A stretch of DNA of 64,000 nucleotides from assembly GCF_003581585.1 (NCBI RefSeq), contig NZ_QXIR01000008.1, forward strand, positions 61,354 to 125,353, read 5' to 3'. The stretch is from Bacillus salacetis. Lineage in GTDB: Bacteria > Bacillota > Bacilli > Bacillales > Bacillaceae_B. Positions 26,687 through 34,780 of this stretch are shown here, piece after piece. The notes beneath the pieces were generated by a model that was not told where the DNA came from, did no database searches, and saw only the letters and a program-made list of their open reading frames with translations. The position numbers and the translations under genes were made by a program. Each line of letters begins with the position of its first letter. Positions within the stretch are counted from its first letter, which is position 1.

Positions 26687-26917
26687 ATGAAAGAAATTTC
26701 AAGTATACATAAATGTGAAAACTGCGAGCGTCTCCTGCCCTGGGTCTATCCTCTTTCTCCTCTAGTCGATTCTCCCTCATTCGCTGTATTCAATTTGACC
26801 ACAGGTCCCCAGCAGGTTGACCTTGTTGAAAAAGTGAATGACGATTCTTACAGGTTCCGCCTGTTCTGTAACTTGTGCGGCTATACCAATATTTTCAGTT
26901 ATGAAGTGAAAAATTAG
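26687..26917 (+). CDS. Small four-cysteine (zinc-ribbon-like) protein
   Basis: A 76-residue protein with two CxxC pairs (CENC near residue 10 and CNLC near 63), likely to bind one zinc. Between them lies SPLVDSPSFAVFNLTTGPQQVDLVEKVNDDSYRFR. Function unknown. The ribosome site (GGATGGTG) is modest. Its TAG stop falls inside the left target duplication of the MITE that follows, so the insertion kept the reading frame intact. Confidence 0.65.
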   Translation: MKEISSIHKCENCERLLPWVYPLSPLVDSPSFAVFNLTTGPQQVDLVEKVNDDSYRFRLFCNLCGYTNIFSYEVKN

Positions 26918-26919
26918 AA

Positions 26920-27109
26920 GGCTCTTTTCGATAAACTTTGTTGCTTTTCATTATAATTTCAAATGAAGTCCTGGTAATCGCCATAAAAACCCCGGTGAGC
27001 AGGGAAGAAAAGAGCTGCTCGTTCTTTTTCGAGAGTAAAACCTTTGAATACAGGGAAAAATGCGGCACCTGGGATTTTTCCGAAAGCAACCATATATGCG
27101 AAAACAGCC
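26920..27109 (+). mobile_element. 190-bp MITE, copy 1
   Basis: A non-coding element with imperfect inverted ends starting GGCTCTTTTCG and ending CGAAAACAGCC; the similarity extends about 30 bp inward (TTGTTGCTTT). It is flanked by 8-bp near-duplications, AATTAGAA (26912-26919) and AATTAAAA (27110-27117). It aligns over its length with the inverted copy at 34448-34638. Ends of this type and 8-bp duplications resemble ISL3-family elements (inference). Confidence 0.85.
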
Positions 27110-27115
27110 AATTAA

Positions 27116-27148
27116 AAAGAAGCATATCGACACAGGATATGCTTCTTT
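27116..27148. terminator. Terminator of the enoyl-CoA hydratase gene
   Basis: A perfect 13-bp stem, AAAGAAGCATATC with GATATGCTTCTTT, 7-base loop, 10 bp beyond the stop. Confidence 0.85.
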
Positions 27149-27158
27149 CCTTTATATA

Positions 27159-27935
27159 TTATTTTCCTTTGAACTGAGGCTTGCGCTTTTCACTGAAAGC
27201 GACCAGGGCTTCCACCCGGTCCTCAGTGGGAATCGTGATTTCATAAGCTTTTCTTTCGATTTGCAGTCCTGTCTGCAAGTCGGTGTTCATCCCGTTTTTG
27301 ATGGCGAATTTGGCTTGCTGCAAGGCAACCGGTCCATTCGAGAGCATTACTTCAGCAAAGGCGATGACATCTTCCATAAAAGATCCTGCAGGTGCTGTTT
27401 TTGTCAGCATACCGATTTCCAAAGCTTCTTCCGATTTGAGCCTTTTAGCGGTGAGGATCAACTCCATCGCTTTTGACTCCCCAATCAGCCTTGGAAGGCG
27501 CTGGGTCCCTCCCGCTCCCGGAATGATGGCCAGGCTCGTTTCCGTCAGCCCCATTGTCGTCCCGCTTACAGCGATCCTGAAATCACAGGCAAGGGCCAGT
27601 TCCATGCCTCCCCCGAATGCATAGCCATTCATCGCTGCAATCGTAGGCTGCGGAAGAGTGGAAACGGAATTGAACACATCCCCTATCTTGTTCACATTCC
27701 TTCTCACTTGTTTTTCTGTCAGAGTCTTTCTTTCTTTTAAATCGGCTCCGACACTGAACGCTTTTTCTCCCGCTCCTGTGAAAACCACTGCACGGACGTC
27801 CGGGTTGATTCGAATGGATTCAACCGTTTTTTCCAGTTCCACCAAGGTGTCATAGTTAAAAGCATTCATAGCATCAGGCCTATTGATTGTGACGATGGCA
27901 AGATGCCCTCTTTGTTCAAGCAAAATAGATTCCAT
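27159..27935 (-). CDS. Enoyl-CoA hydratase/isomerase family protein
   Basis: A 258-residue crotonase-fold protein. The oxyanion-hole region is FSVGADLKER near residue 60 and AAMNGYAFGGGMELALACDFRI near 100. The catalytic Glu region is GLTETSLAIIPGAGGTQRLPRLIG near 128. It would hydrate 2-enoyl-CoA in fatty-acid or branched-chain degradation. The ATG has GGGGG 8 bases upstream. It lies 131 bp downstream of lcfB on the same strand. The exact substrate cannot be told from sequence. Confidence 0.9.
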   Translation of the reverse strand: MESILLEQRGHLAIVTINRPDAMNAFNYDTLVELEKTVESIRINPDVRAVVFTGAGEKAFSVGADLKERKTLTEKQVRRNVNKIGDVFNSVSTLPQPTIAAMNGYAFGGGMELALACDFRIAVSGTTMGLTETSLAIIPGAGGTQRLPRLIGESKAMELILTAKRLKSEEALEIGMLTKTAPAGSFMEDVIAFAEVMLSNGPVALQQAKFAIKNGMNTDLQTGLQIERKAYEITIPTEDRVEALVAFSEKRKPQFKGK

Positions 27936-28066
27936 ATATGTATCCCCCTTGTGTTGAAATAAAACAGAGCGCTTCCACTACTTCTTTCGACAAAGAACGT
28001 GAAAAACCTTTAAGAAAAAGAGCTCATTTCCGAAAGCGGATGCTGACGGAAACAAGCCCATGTTCA

Positions 28067-29620
28067 TTAAGACTGCAGAACTTGCTGCTTCAATGCTCTC
28101 CGCAGAATTTTTCCTGTCGTGTTTTTGGGAAGCTCCTCCAAAAACTCTATGGAACTTGGAAGTTTGTACTTAGCGAGGTGTTCACTGCAGTAGGCGGTAA
28201 GCTCCTGCTCTGTTAAAGAGCCGCCCTTTTTTACAACAAAACACTTCACTGCTTCTCCCATTTCCGGATCAGGAACACCGATAACGGCCACTTCCACTAC
28301 CTCCGGATGGCTGTACAATACCTCTTCCACTTCACGAGGGTACACATTATAGCCGCCCACAAGGATCATATCTTTTTTACGGTCGACTATTGTAAAATAG
28401 CCTTCCTCATCCATATTGGCCAGGTCTCCTGTATAGAGCCAGCCGTCACGGATCGCAGCTGCCGTTTCTTCAGGCATCTTATAATAGCCTTTCATCACAT
28501 TCGGGCCTTTGACAATCAATTCTCCCACTTCACCGACTGGTACTTCACCGCCGAGTTCATCGACCACTTTATTCTCTACATTGACGATGGAAGTACCGAT
28601 CGAGCCGGCCTTCCGTGGTCGGTCGAGCGGATTGAAGCACGTCACAGGCGATGCTTCAGAAAGACCGTATCCTTCAGAAATCATGACATTGAACTTTTTC
28701 TCAAAATTTTTAAGAAGTGCAACAGGAAGAGAAGCTCCTCCTGAGATGCAAAGCCTCAAAGAGGAAAAATCTTCAGGGTTTCCTTCCTCATACTGATAAA
28801 GGAAGTTATACATTGTCGGTACCCCTGCAAAGACTGTCGGCTGAAATTCCTTTGCAAGTTTGAAAATATCCTGCGGGCTGAATTTCGGTGTAATCAGGAG
28901 TGTCGCCCCTGTCATCAGCGGAGCGTTCAAGACGACCGTCAAACAGAACACATGAAACATCGGCAGCGTCGTGACGACTTTGTCATCTTCATTCATCTTT
29001 AGATATTCCCCGGTATCCCTTGCATTGGAATAAAGATTTTTGTGACTGAGCATGGCTCCTTTCGGCTTGCCGGTCGTGCCCGAGGTATACAAGATGACAG
29101 CCGTCTCATCTTCTTGAAGATCAGGTCCTTTGTACGTAGTATCACCGGAGCTGACCACCTGTGAAAACGATTTCAATTTAGAGTACGCCGAAAGCTGTTC
29201 AGGCTGCAGCCCCTTCGCCTTTTCATCCCCTGTTTCACAATAAATGAAGTGATGGACTTCAGGCAGATGATGATGCATTTTTTCCACAAGCGGGAGCATG
29301 ATATCAAGGGTGACAACAGCTTTTACGTCCCCATTTTTCATGATGTATCCGATTTCGTCCGGTGTATAGATCGGATTGATTGGTATGACTGTAGCCCCGG
29401 CTCTCATTGCCCCATATAGCGCAATGATGAAATGAGGTGAGTTGCCCAGCACAAGTGCTATATGATCCCCTTTGCCTAAACCGAGTTTTTCAAGCCCGCT
29501 GGCAAACTTATTGACAGCTCCATTCAATTCTCCGTATGTACTGGACTGGCCCATGAAATAATAGGCAGGCTTCATGGCATGGCTTTTTGACGACTCTTCT
29601 AAACGTGCAGAAAGATTCAC
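28067..29620 (-). CDS. lcfB: Long-chain fatty-acid-CoA ligase LcfB
   Basis: A 517-residue acyl-CoA synthetase (ANL family). The AMP-binding motif is [14 protein letters not shown] near residue 170. It also has [15 protein letters not shown] near 310, [24 protein letters not shown] near 395 and the C-terminal Lys in [11 protein letters not shown]. It activates fatty acids to acyl-CoA with ATP. The GTG at 29620 is chosen because GGGGAGG lies 6 bases upstream and the product then starts MNLSARLEE, as in B. subtilis LcfB (yhfL). A FadR-type operator lies 25 bp upstream. Confidence 0.94.
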   Translation of the reverse strand: MNLSARLEESSKSHAMKPAYYFMGQSSTYGELNGAVNKFASGLEKLGLGKGDHIALVLGNSPHFIIALYGAMRAGATVIPINPIYTPDEIGYIMKNGDVKAVVTLDIMLPLVEKMHHHLPEVHHFIYCETGDEKAKGLQPEQLSAYSKLKSFSQVVSSGDTTYKGPDLQEDETAVILYTSGTTGKPKGAMLSHKNLYSNARDTGEYLKMNEDDKVVTTLPMFHVFCLTVVLNAPLMTGATLLITPKFSPQDIFKLAKEFQPTVFAGVPTMYNFLYQYEEGNPEDFSSLRLCISGGASLPVALLKNFEKKFNVMISEGYGLSEASPVTCFNPLDRPRKAGSIGTSIVNVENKVVDELGGEVPVGEVGELIVKGPNVMKGYYKMPEETAAAIRDGWLYTGDLANMDEEGYFTIVDRKKDMILVGGYNVYPREVEEVLYSHPEVVEVAVIGVPDPEMGEAVKCFVVKKGGSLTEQELTAYCSEHLAKYKLPSSIEFLEELPKNTTGKILRRALKQQVLQS

Positions 29621-29644
29621 GTTCTCCCTCCCCTTCTTTAATAA

Positions 29645-29662
29645 TGAATGAATAGTCATTCA
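29645..29662 (-). promoter_or_regulatory. FadR operator of lcfB
   Basis: TGAATGAATAGTCATTCA fits the B. subtilis FadR consensus TGAATGAMTANTCATTCA at every position. It lies between the lcfB promoter and its start codon, so FadR bound here would block early elongation until long-chain acyl-CoA releases it. Confidence 0.85.
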
Positions 29663-29689
29663 TTTAAAAATTAAAAGTTTTCAAAATAT

Positions 29690-29718
29690 ATTTTATATAA
29701 AGAAAACATTTAATTCAA
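29690..29718 (-). promoter_or_regulatory. SigA promoter of lcfB
   Basis: On the minus strand TTGAAT (29718-29713) and TAAAAT (29695-29690) are 17 bp apart. Transcription would begin near 29683, just upstream of the FadR operator. Confidence 0.75.
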
Positions 29719-29878
29719 GGGGTCAGGTTCTATTTGGGCAAATAAGTTGCTATCCGCTTTAAGGTGAATGCCTACCGCCGGCGGTAAACTTCATTACTTT
29801 TGCTGAAGAAATTTTGAGAACAAGAATGAAGTCCGGCAGTTTCTCTGGACTTGCCCATTTATCTGGTAGGTCCTCCTG

Positions 29879-30269
29879 GATTTGGGCTGTTGTTCCGGGA
29901 TGCACTATATATTGCTTGGCATCGTCCGATTTAGTCTGTTCTTCCTCGGATTGCCCCGCTTTTTGCATCACTCTCTCCGATTTTGGCCTATTCCCCTCGG
30001 GATTGAACCATTTTTCCGCTCTGCCATCAAAGATTTGGTCTATTCCTCCTGGGATTAAACCATTTTCCCGCTCTGCCATCTCAGATATGGCCTATTACCT
30101 CGGGTATTGCACCATTTTTCCACTCTGCCATCTCAGATTTGGTCTATTACCTCGGGTATTGCACCATTTTTCCTCTCCTCCATTTCAGATCTGGTCTATT
30201 CCCCTCGGGATTAAACCATTTTCCCGCTCTGCCATCTCAGATTTGGTCTATTCTTTCTCCGATTGCACC
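29879..30269. repeat. Tandem array C, 52-bp unit, about 7.5 copies
   Basis: Head-to-tail units beginning GATTTGGTCTATT, with CTCGGGATT, ACCATTTTTCC and CTCTGCCATCTCA in fixed order. Successive units measure 49, 51, 53, 52, 52, 52 and 52 bp, and the left end is more decayed. It lies upstream of lcfB, between genes on the same strand. The open frames across it lack ribosome sites. Confidence 0.9.
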
Positions 30270-30357
30270 AAAAAGAAAAACCGCATTTGAACGTTCATTG
30301 AGTCAGACGTAGACAAAGTATTCCGATTAAGTGTCTCCCAGACTATTGATAACTAGG

Positions 30358-30657
30358 ATTGATTGGAGCGGAAGGCGTACGACCTCGTGCGGGATTAGCG
30401 GGACAGGTGAGACCAAGGTTACGTACCCTGGAACGTAACCACGCAAGCGAATCTGCCTTTAGCGGCCAGCGACTAGCAGAATTTCGGTCTCCTTCGTTGC
30501 GATAAGTCATCATCAACTCACTATGTCCGTTGTGATTCCTTTATTTCATCCAGGAGCCCTCCAATCTGTACGTCGCTGACCGGCCGCTTACGCTTGTTAT
30601 GCAGCCGAGGAGGCTTAGCGCCGCCCCTCGGAGTCGGGCGCCTGTAGCGGAAATCAA
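30358..30657. repeat. Composite of nested dispersed repeats
   Basis: The inner part (about 30450-30600) is an inverted copy of the element present twice at 43454-43742; shared text includes GATTGGAGGGCTCCT, AAAGGAATCACAACG and TAGTGAGTTGATG. It is bounded by inverted AGCGGCCAGCGAC and GTCGCTGACCGGCCGCT. The outer part (GAGCGGAAGGCG..GGACAGGTGAGACC and GAGGAGGCTTAGCG..TGTAGCGGAAATCAAC) resembles another repeat widespread in Bacillaceae, so the inner one appears inserted in the outer one. Confidence 0.7.
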
Positions 30658-30686
30658 CTATTCATTTTATTTAAATATAGAAGAAA

Positions 30687-30729
30687 AGCTTGTAGACATG
30701 GTCCAAACCTCGGACTTTGTCTACAAGCT
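30687..30729 (-). terminator. Terminator after the 46-residue zinc-ribbon gene
   Basis: A perfect 11-bp outer stem AGCTTGTAGAC with GTCTACAAGCT encloses an inner GTCC/GGAC pair. On the minus strand it is followed by TTTTCTTCT. A second hairpin (CGCCTGG and CCAGGCG) lies between it and the gene. Confidence 0.7.
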
Positions 30730-30772
30730 GACGCCTGGGATCAAGATTCCAGGCGCTTTCACTTTTCTATTG

Positions 30773-30913
30773 TTAGAAGAAATTTTTGACTACTTGTTCC
30801 TCGCGTCCGCAGACGGTGCACTTGTACTGAATCTCAAGGGCATCTTCCACGGCATCATGGATGGTTTCTTTCTTGTCGGTTTCACAATATCTTTTAACCT
30901 GAGCTTTTTCCAT
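30773..30913 (-). CDS. 46-residue zinc-ribbon-like protein
   Basis: A short frame: MEKAQVKRYCETDKKET, an acidic helix, then YKCTVCGREEQVVKNFF. It has one Cys at residue 10 and a CxxC pair near 33-36, so metal binding is possible. A GGTGA tract lies about 7 bases before the ATG, and two hairpins follow the stop. It lies 110 bp downstream of lplJ on the same strand and may be co-transcribed. Function unknown. Confidence 0.65.
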   Translation of the reverse strand: MEKAQVKRYCETDKKETIHDAVEDALEIQYKCTVCGREEQVVKNFF

Positions 30914-31023
30914 TTGAATTCACCACTTTCTTCAAATCTGCTCTATACTATGTTTTATCCATAAGGTGCAGTTATTAACCTTTTTACATAAAAAAAGTTA
31001 CAAGTGAACGGAAATACTCCTGA

Positions 31024-32010
31024 TTAGTAAATCAAGTTGACGATATCTTCTTTTGTCACGTTTCCAAAGTAGTGTTGAATCTCCACGCCTTCAAGGGCAT
31101 GCTGGACCTCGGCTTTTTCATATTTCAATCCTGTCAGTTTGTTTTCAATCTCACTAACATCGCCTACACCAAAGAAGTCACCGTATATCTTACAGTTTTC
31201 AATGATGCCTTTATTGACTTCGAGCCTTATGTCAATGGATCCGACAGGGAAGCGATGGGAATGCTGAAGGTTGAACTTTGGAGACTTCCCATAGTTCCAA
31301 TCCCAGTTTTGGTATCTTTGCTCGGACAGCTCATTGATGTTCTTCCAGTCCTCTTCAGTCAGCACATACTCCTCGACTTCATTCTCATCAAAGATATAGC
31401 GGAGGAGCATGGAACGAAATTCAGTGATGGTGATTTTCTCTGTAAGAAACTCGGATATATTCGCTACTCGGCTGCGGATTGATTTAATTCCTTTGGATTC
31501 TATTTTGTCTTTCCTTACTTTCAGCGCCGAAACAACATTTTCAATCTCTGAGTCAAACAGAAGCGTCCCGTGGCTGAACATCCTGCCTTTTGTTGAAAAT
31601 TGTGCGTTGCCGGAGATTTTCCGGCCTTCTGCTTCAATATCATTCCTTCCGCTTAATTCGGCATTGACTCCCAACTTCTTCAAAGCCTTGATGACAGGCT
31701 CGGTGAACTTCTGGAAGTTATGGAAGCTCTCCCCGTCGTCTTTGGTGATGAAGCTGAAATTAAGGTTCCCTAGGTCATGATAAACCGCTCCTCCCCCTGA
31801 CAGACGGCGGACGACATGCAAATTTTGCGCTTCCACATACCCGGTATTGATTTCTTCTATTGTATTTTGGTTCTTTCCAATGATGATTGAAGGCTGGTTG
31901 ATATAAAACAGCAAATAGTCCTCGTTAATATCGAGGTTCTTTAAGGCATACTCCTCGATTGCCAAGTTGATGCGCGGGTCTGTAATGCCTTTATTATCGA
32001 TGAATTTCAT
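31024..32010 (-). CDS. lplJ: Lipoate-protein ligase LplJ
   Basis: A 328-residue lipoate-protein ligase that attaches free lipoate (via lipoyl-AMP) to lipoyl domains. The motif RRLSGGGAVYHDLGNLNFSF lies near residue 70. GRNDIEAEGRKISGNAQ near 122 includes the Lys expected to contact the adenylate, with the ligase C-terminal domain after residue 240. The ATG at 32010 has AGGAGG about 9 bases upstream; the longer frame runs into yhfI. It is 13 bp downstream of yhfI and presumably shares its promoter. Confidence 0.93.
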   Translation of the reverse strand: MKFIDNKGITDPRINLAIEEYALKNLDINEDYLLFYINQPSIIIGKNQNTIEEINTGYVEAQNLHVVRRLSGGGAVYHDLGNLNFSFITKDDGESFHNFQKFTEPVIKALKKLGVNAELSGRNDIEAEGRKISGNAQFSTKGRMFSHGTLLFDSEIENVVSALKVRKDKIESKGIKSIRSRVANISEFLTEKITITEFRSMLLRYIFDENEVEEYVLTEEDWKNINELSEQRYQNWDWNYGKSPKFNLQHSHRFPVGSIDIRLEVNKGIIENCKIYGDFFGVGDVSEIENKLTGLKYEKAEVQHALEGVEIQHYFGNVTKEDIVNLIY

Positions 32011-32023
32011 CTGAAACTTCCTC

Positions 32024-32758
32024 CTAAATAATGAATTGCAAATCTTTTTCAGCGAGGATGATCTCCCCGTTATAAAGTGTCCCTGCTTCTTCTTTAAGTG
32101 TATTAAGGTCCCCGTAATGAGGAAGATGGGTAAGAACCAGCTTTTTGACCCCTGCTTCCCCTGCTGCCCTTCCACTGTCAAAGCTGTTCATATGGCCGGC
32201 ACCGCTTCCATCCATGTCTCCGTAAAAATTGCATTCACAAAGAAAAAGATCCGCTTCCTTTGCGAATGGAATGAACGACTCCTGGTAGGCGGAATCCGCT
32301 GTATAGACGAGGGTTTTTCCTCCTGCTTCAATTTTCATGGCATAACATGGGACGGGATGCCTGGTCTTCAAAAAAGAAATTGAAAACGGACCGACCTCCA
32401 AAGAAGCGGCAGGATCATACTCCATCCCCTTCATGAGATCTTTATATGTAAGTGACTCAAAACCCTTCTTATCTTCATTATGTGCATAAAAAGGAAGGGT
32501 TTTATCATTGCCCCTAAGGTATTTCTGTATCAATAATGCATGCTGCAGGACTCCAATGTCTGCAGTATGATCAGGATGGTAGTGAGAAAGAATCGCCGCA
32601 TCCAGGTCATAGGCTTCTATATGGTTCTGCAAATAAGACAATACACCGCTTCCACAGTCAATCAGCAGGTTGAACCCCTGTTCTTCAAGCAAATAGCCGG
32701 AACTGGCTTCATTCCGCTTGGGATATCCGCCCCAGTGTCCGATAACAGTCAGTTTCAA
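32024..32758 (-). CDS. yhfI: MBL-fold metal hydrolase YhfI
   Basis: A 244-residue metallo-beta-lactamase-fold hydrolase. The metal-binding motif is SHYHPDHTAD near residue 58, with TRHPVPCYAM near 130, YTADSAYQ near 150 and LTHLPHYGD near 208. The TTG at 32758 is used: AGGGGAG lies 6 bases upstream, and MKLTVIGHWGGYPK matches the B. subtilis YhfI start. The substrate is unknown. It is first gene of a unit with lplJ, under a promoter overlapped by a Fur-like box. Confidence 0.88.
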   Translation of the reverse strand: MKLTVIGHWGGYPKRNEASSGYLLEEQGFNLLIDCGSGVLSYLQNHIEAYDLDAAILSHYHPDHTADIGVLQHALLIQKYLRGNDKTLPFYAHNEDKKGFESLTYKDLMKGMEYDPAASLEVGPFSISFLKTRHPVPCYAMKIEAGGKTLVYTADSAYQESFIPFAKEADLFLCECNFYGDMDGSGAGHMNSFDSGRAAGEAGVKKLVLTHLPHYGDLNTLKEEAGTLYNGEIILAEKDLQFII

Positions 32759-32785
32759 AGATTTCTCCCCTTTCAACTTGAGGTA

Positions 32786-32839
32786 TGAGAATGATTTTCA
32801 TCCTACCTCCACTATACTTCAATACGCCTATTTTTTCAT
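32786..32839 (-). promoter_or_regulatory. Promoter of yhfI-lplJ with Fur-like box
   Basis: On the minus strand ATGAAA (32839-32834) and TATAGT (32816-32811) are 17 bp apart. Around the expected transcript start lies TGAGAATGATTTTCA (32786-32800), which matches the 7-1-7 Fur consensus TGATAATNATTATCA at 13 of 15 positions, with two symmetric mismatches. Confidence 0.6.
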
Positions 32840-32959
32840 TATTTTAAGATTTAGATACAAAATTCATTGACTAAAATCAATCTGTTATAATACAATATAA
32901 ATAAGTTGATAAACAGTTATATAACAAAAGGGTATACTAAAAAACGGAGGGTGATCAAC

Positions 32960-33094
32960 ATGTTAACGAATGTGGTGGATTTTTTCAGAAACTTACCTAA
33001 GAAGCAATGTGTGCAATGCGGAGAGCATATCGACGAGCAGCATGAGTGCTATGGTAACCATTGCGATAACTGTCTGTCGGATCACGACCTGTAA
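32960..33094 (+). CDS. yhfH: YhfH family protein
   Basis: A 44-residue Cys-rich protein: MLTNVVDFFRNLPKKQCVQCGEHIDEQHECYGNHCDNCL. Two CxxC pairs and an extra Cys suggest a zinc ribbon. It matches the YhfH family found in the same place in B. subtilis. Function unknown. The ATG at 32960 follows GGAGGGTG; an upstream ATG at 32906 has no site. A strong terminator follows. Confidence 0.88.
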   Translation: MLTNVVDFFRNLPKKQCVQCGEHIDEQHECYGNHCDNCLSDHDL

Positions 33095-33104
33095 AAATAA
33101 AAAT

Positions 33105-33136
33105 GGCTGAAGCGAGAATCCGCTTCAGCTTTTTTG
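33105..33136 (+). terminator. Terminator of yhfH
   Basis: GCTGAAGCG pairs with CGCTTCAGC and is followed by TTTTTTTG. Confidence 0.85.
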
Positions 33137-33162
33137 TTGAACATCCCAGTCTCTAAGATATA

Positions 33163-33504
33163 TTAAACCACAAACCAGACTTTGGAAATTTTTTCGCCAT
33201 CAACTTCATACATTGCCACAGCATACGCTTCTGCACCGTTGGATCTGCCTGTCACATACTCATGGTCAATAGCGACATTCCCTTTTGTAATGCGGTTCAG
33301 AAGCTCTGCATGATTGCCGGGATTCTCTCCAAACATCCAGCTGTACCGCTCCCTTAATTCACCGATTCCCCGATAAATCACCTTGTTCGAGGGAAATTCC
33401 ATGACTGTTACATCCTCCCTATAACAGTCGAGAAATCCCTCAATATCCTGTGCATTGTAAGCTTCAAGCTGCTTTTGAGCCAGTTCTTCTGCTTTGTTCT
33501 TCAT
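33163..33504 (-). CDS. SnoaL-like (NTF2-fold) protein
   Basis: A 113-residue protein of the NTF2/SnoaL type: AYNAQDIEGFLDCYREDVTVMEFPSNKV near residue 14, then GIGELRERYSWMF and a C-terminal strand pair (EAYAVAMYEVDGEKISKVWFVV). The fold holds small isomerases and binding proteins; the ligand is unknown. The ATG at 33504 begins one base after the TAA of the phosphotransferase gene, with GGAG 9 bases upstream, so translation is coupled. Confidence 0.82.
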   Translation of the reverse strand: MKNKAEELAQKQLEAYNAQDIEGFLDCYREDVTVMEFPSNKVIYRGIGELRERYSWMFGENPGNHAELLNRITKGNVAIDHEYVTGRSNGAEAYAVAMYEVDGEKISKVWFVV

Positions 33505-33505
33505 T

Positions 33506-34435
33506 TTATTGACTCCTCTGCTCCATTTCATTCTCCACTTCGAATCCAGCCTCATATTGAGCCCTTTTGTTTTCCAGTTTGATGATCAACTCATTCACCC
33601 ACTCAGGCTGTTCAGGGTTCACCTTGACATCCATTGAATTAAGCAGCAGTTTATATGTCAGCAACTGACGATAACGCAAGAACATCGGAATGTCTTTCAC
33701 TTCCTGGTCCCCTATTGGCCGGGCCTGCCTGTATCCTTGCAGGAACAGGCTGAATTTCTCATCCTGTAAGTCTACTACATCTTCAAATAGATCTCTTAAT
33801 GCGAAGGCGATATCCGCCGCATACCATCCCGTCAAACTGCTTTCGAAATCGATTATCTGCGGTTTACTGCCTTGCCATATGATATTATCCAATTCTAAAT
33901 CAAAATGAATCGGCCCATAGGATTCCTGGGTTTGCTGAAGTCCATACAGCCAGTTCCGCAAATAAGATTCTTCACGTCTGACTGCCATAGGCAAGTTGTC
34001 CCCATTTCCCCCCAACAAGCTTTCCAGCCTGGTGTGATCTGTTAGCCAGGAAATCCCATTGGAAACTGCGTGCAAACTGCCCAATGCCCTTCCCCATGCT
34101 TCCATCCGTTCACCTGTCATTTCATCTATTTCCAGCTGCTCTCCCTCAAAAAAGTTAAAGACCACTGCTTGAAAATTCCCCGCATCAGTAACGATTGGTT
34201 CTATCAAGTTCCCGTTCACAGAAGGAACAGGCATGTTGACAGTTAATCCCTGATTGGAAAGCAGCAACAGGAAATCCATTTCTGCCTGCAGCCTGAGTCT
34301 GTCCTCACCAGGCGTCAGCCTTAAGATGAATGAATCCTCCCCGCTTTTGAACGAAAATACAAAATTGCTGCTGACCCTTATGAACCGCTCAGTACCTTCA
34401 TGGCTGTTCCATAAAGAAAGAGCTTTCAATGTCAT
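33506..34435 (-). CDS. Phosphotransferase (APH/choline-kinase-like family)
   Basis: A 309-residue protein kinase-like phosphotransferase. ATP-binding N-lobe: FVFSFKSGEDSFILRLTPGE near residue 25. Catalytic loop GPIHFDLELDNIIW near 178 (HxDLxxxN pattern) and metal-binding IIDFESSLTGWYAADIAFAL near 200 are present. The small-molecule substrate cannot be told; homology does not mean antibiotic resistance. The ribosome site is poor (AAGG only 2 bases away). A MITE begins 12 bases upstream of the start, so the original promoter and leader were probably displaced. Confidence 0.83.
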   Translation of the reverse strand: MTLKALSLWNSHEGTERFIRVSSNFVFSFKSGEDSFILRLTPGEDRLRLQAEMDFLLLLSNQGLTVNMPVPSVNGNLIEPIVTDAGNFQAVVFNFFEGEQLEIDEMTGERMEAWGRALGSLHAVSNGISWLTDHTRLESLLGGNGDNLPMAVRREESYLRNWLYGLQQTQESYGPIHFDLELDNIIWQGSKPQIIDFESSLTGWYAADIAFALRDLFEDVVDLQDEKFSLFLQGYRQARPIGDQEVKDIPMFLRYRQLLTYKLLLNSMDVKVNPEQPEWVNELIIKLENKRAQYEAGFEVENEMEQRSQ

Positions 34436-34447
34436 TTCCTTACATAA

Positions 34448-34638
34448 GGCTGTTTTCGCATAAATTGTTGCTTTCGGAAAAATCCCAGGTGCCGGATTTT
34501 TCCCCTGTATACAAAGGTTTTACTCTCGAAACAGAACGAGCAGCTCTTTTCTTTCCTTCTTACCGGGGTTTTTACGACGATATACCAGAATATTAGTTGA
34601 AATTTATATTGAATAGCAATAAAGTTCAGAAAAGAGCC
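34448..34638 (-). mobile_element. 191-bp MITE, copy 2
   Basis: An inverted copy of the element at 26920-27109, with the same ends (GGCTGTTTTCGC and GAAAAGAGCC). It is flanked by near-identical 8-bp duplications TTACATAA (34440-34447) and TTACATGA (34639-34646). It lies directly upstream of the phosphotransferase gene. No coding capacity. Confidence 0.85.
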
Positions 34639-34747
34639 TTACATGAAGATGATTGTAAAAAATCATGCATAATAGAAAGCTTCATCATTCGGTTTTCCCC
34701 CTGAATAGTCAGAACGAAAGAAGTCAGGATGGCCGATTATCCGAAAC

Positions 34748-34780
34748 CAAAAAGGCTGCAGCATAGAATGCGACAGCCTC
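34748..34780 (-). terminator. Possible terminator downstream of the DUF3231 gene
   Basis: On the minus strand AGGCTG-N2-GCA pairs with TGC-N2-CAGCCT and is followed by TTTTGG. It is about 160 bp from the gene's stop; the stretch between, and 34647-34747, shows nothing else. Confidence 0.55.

Noticed and set aside
32880..32955. Firm promoter call for yhfH
   Set aside because: TATAAT near 32885 and GGGTAT near 32930 exist, but no partner element is at an acceptable distance.
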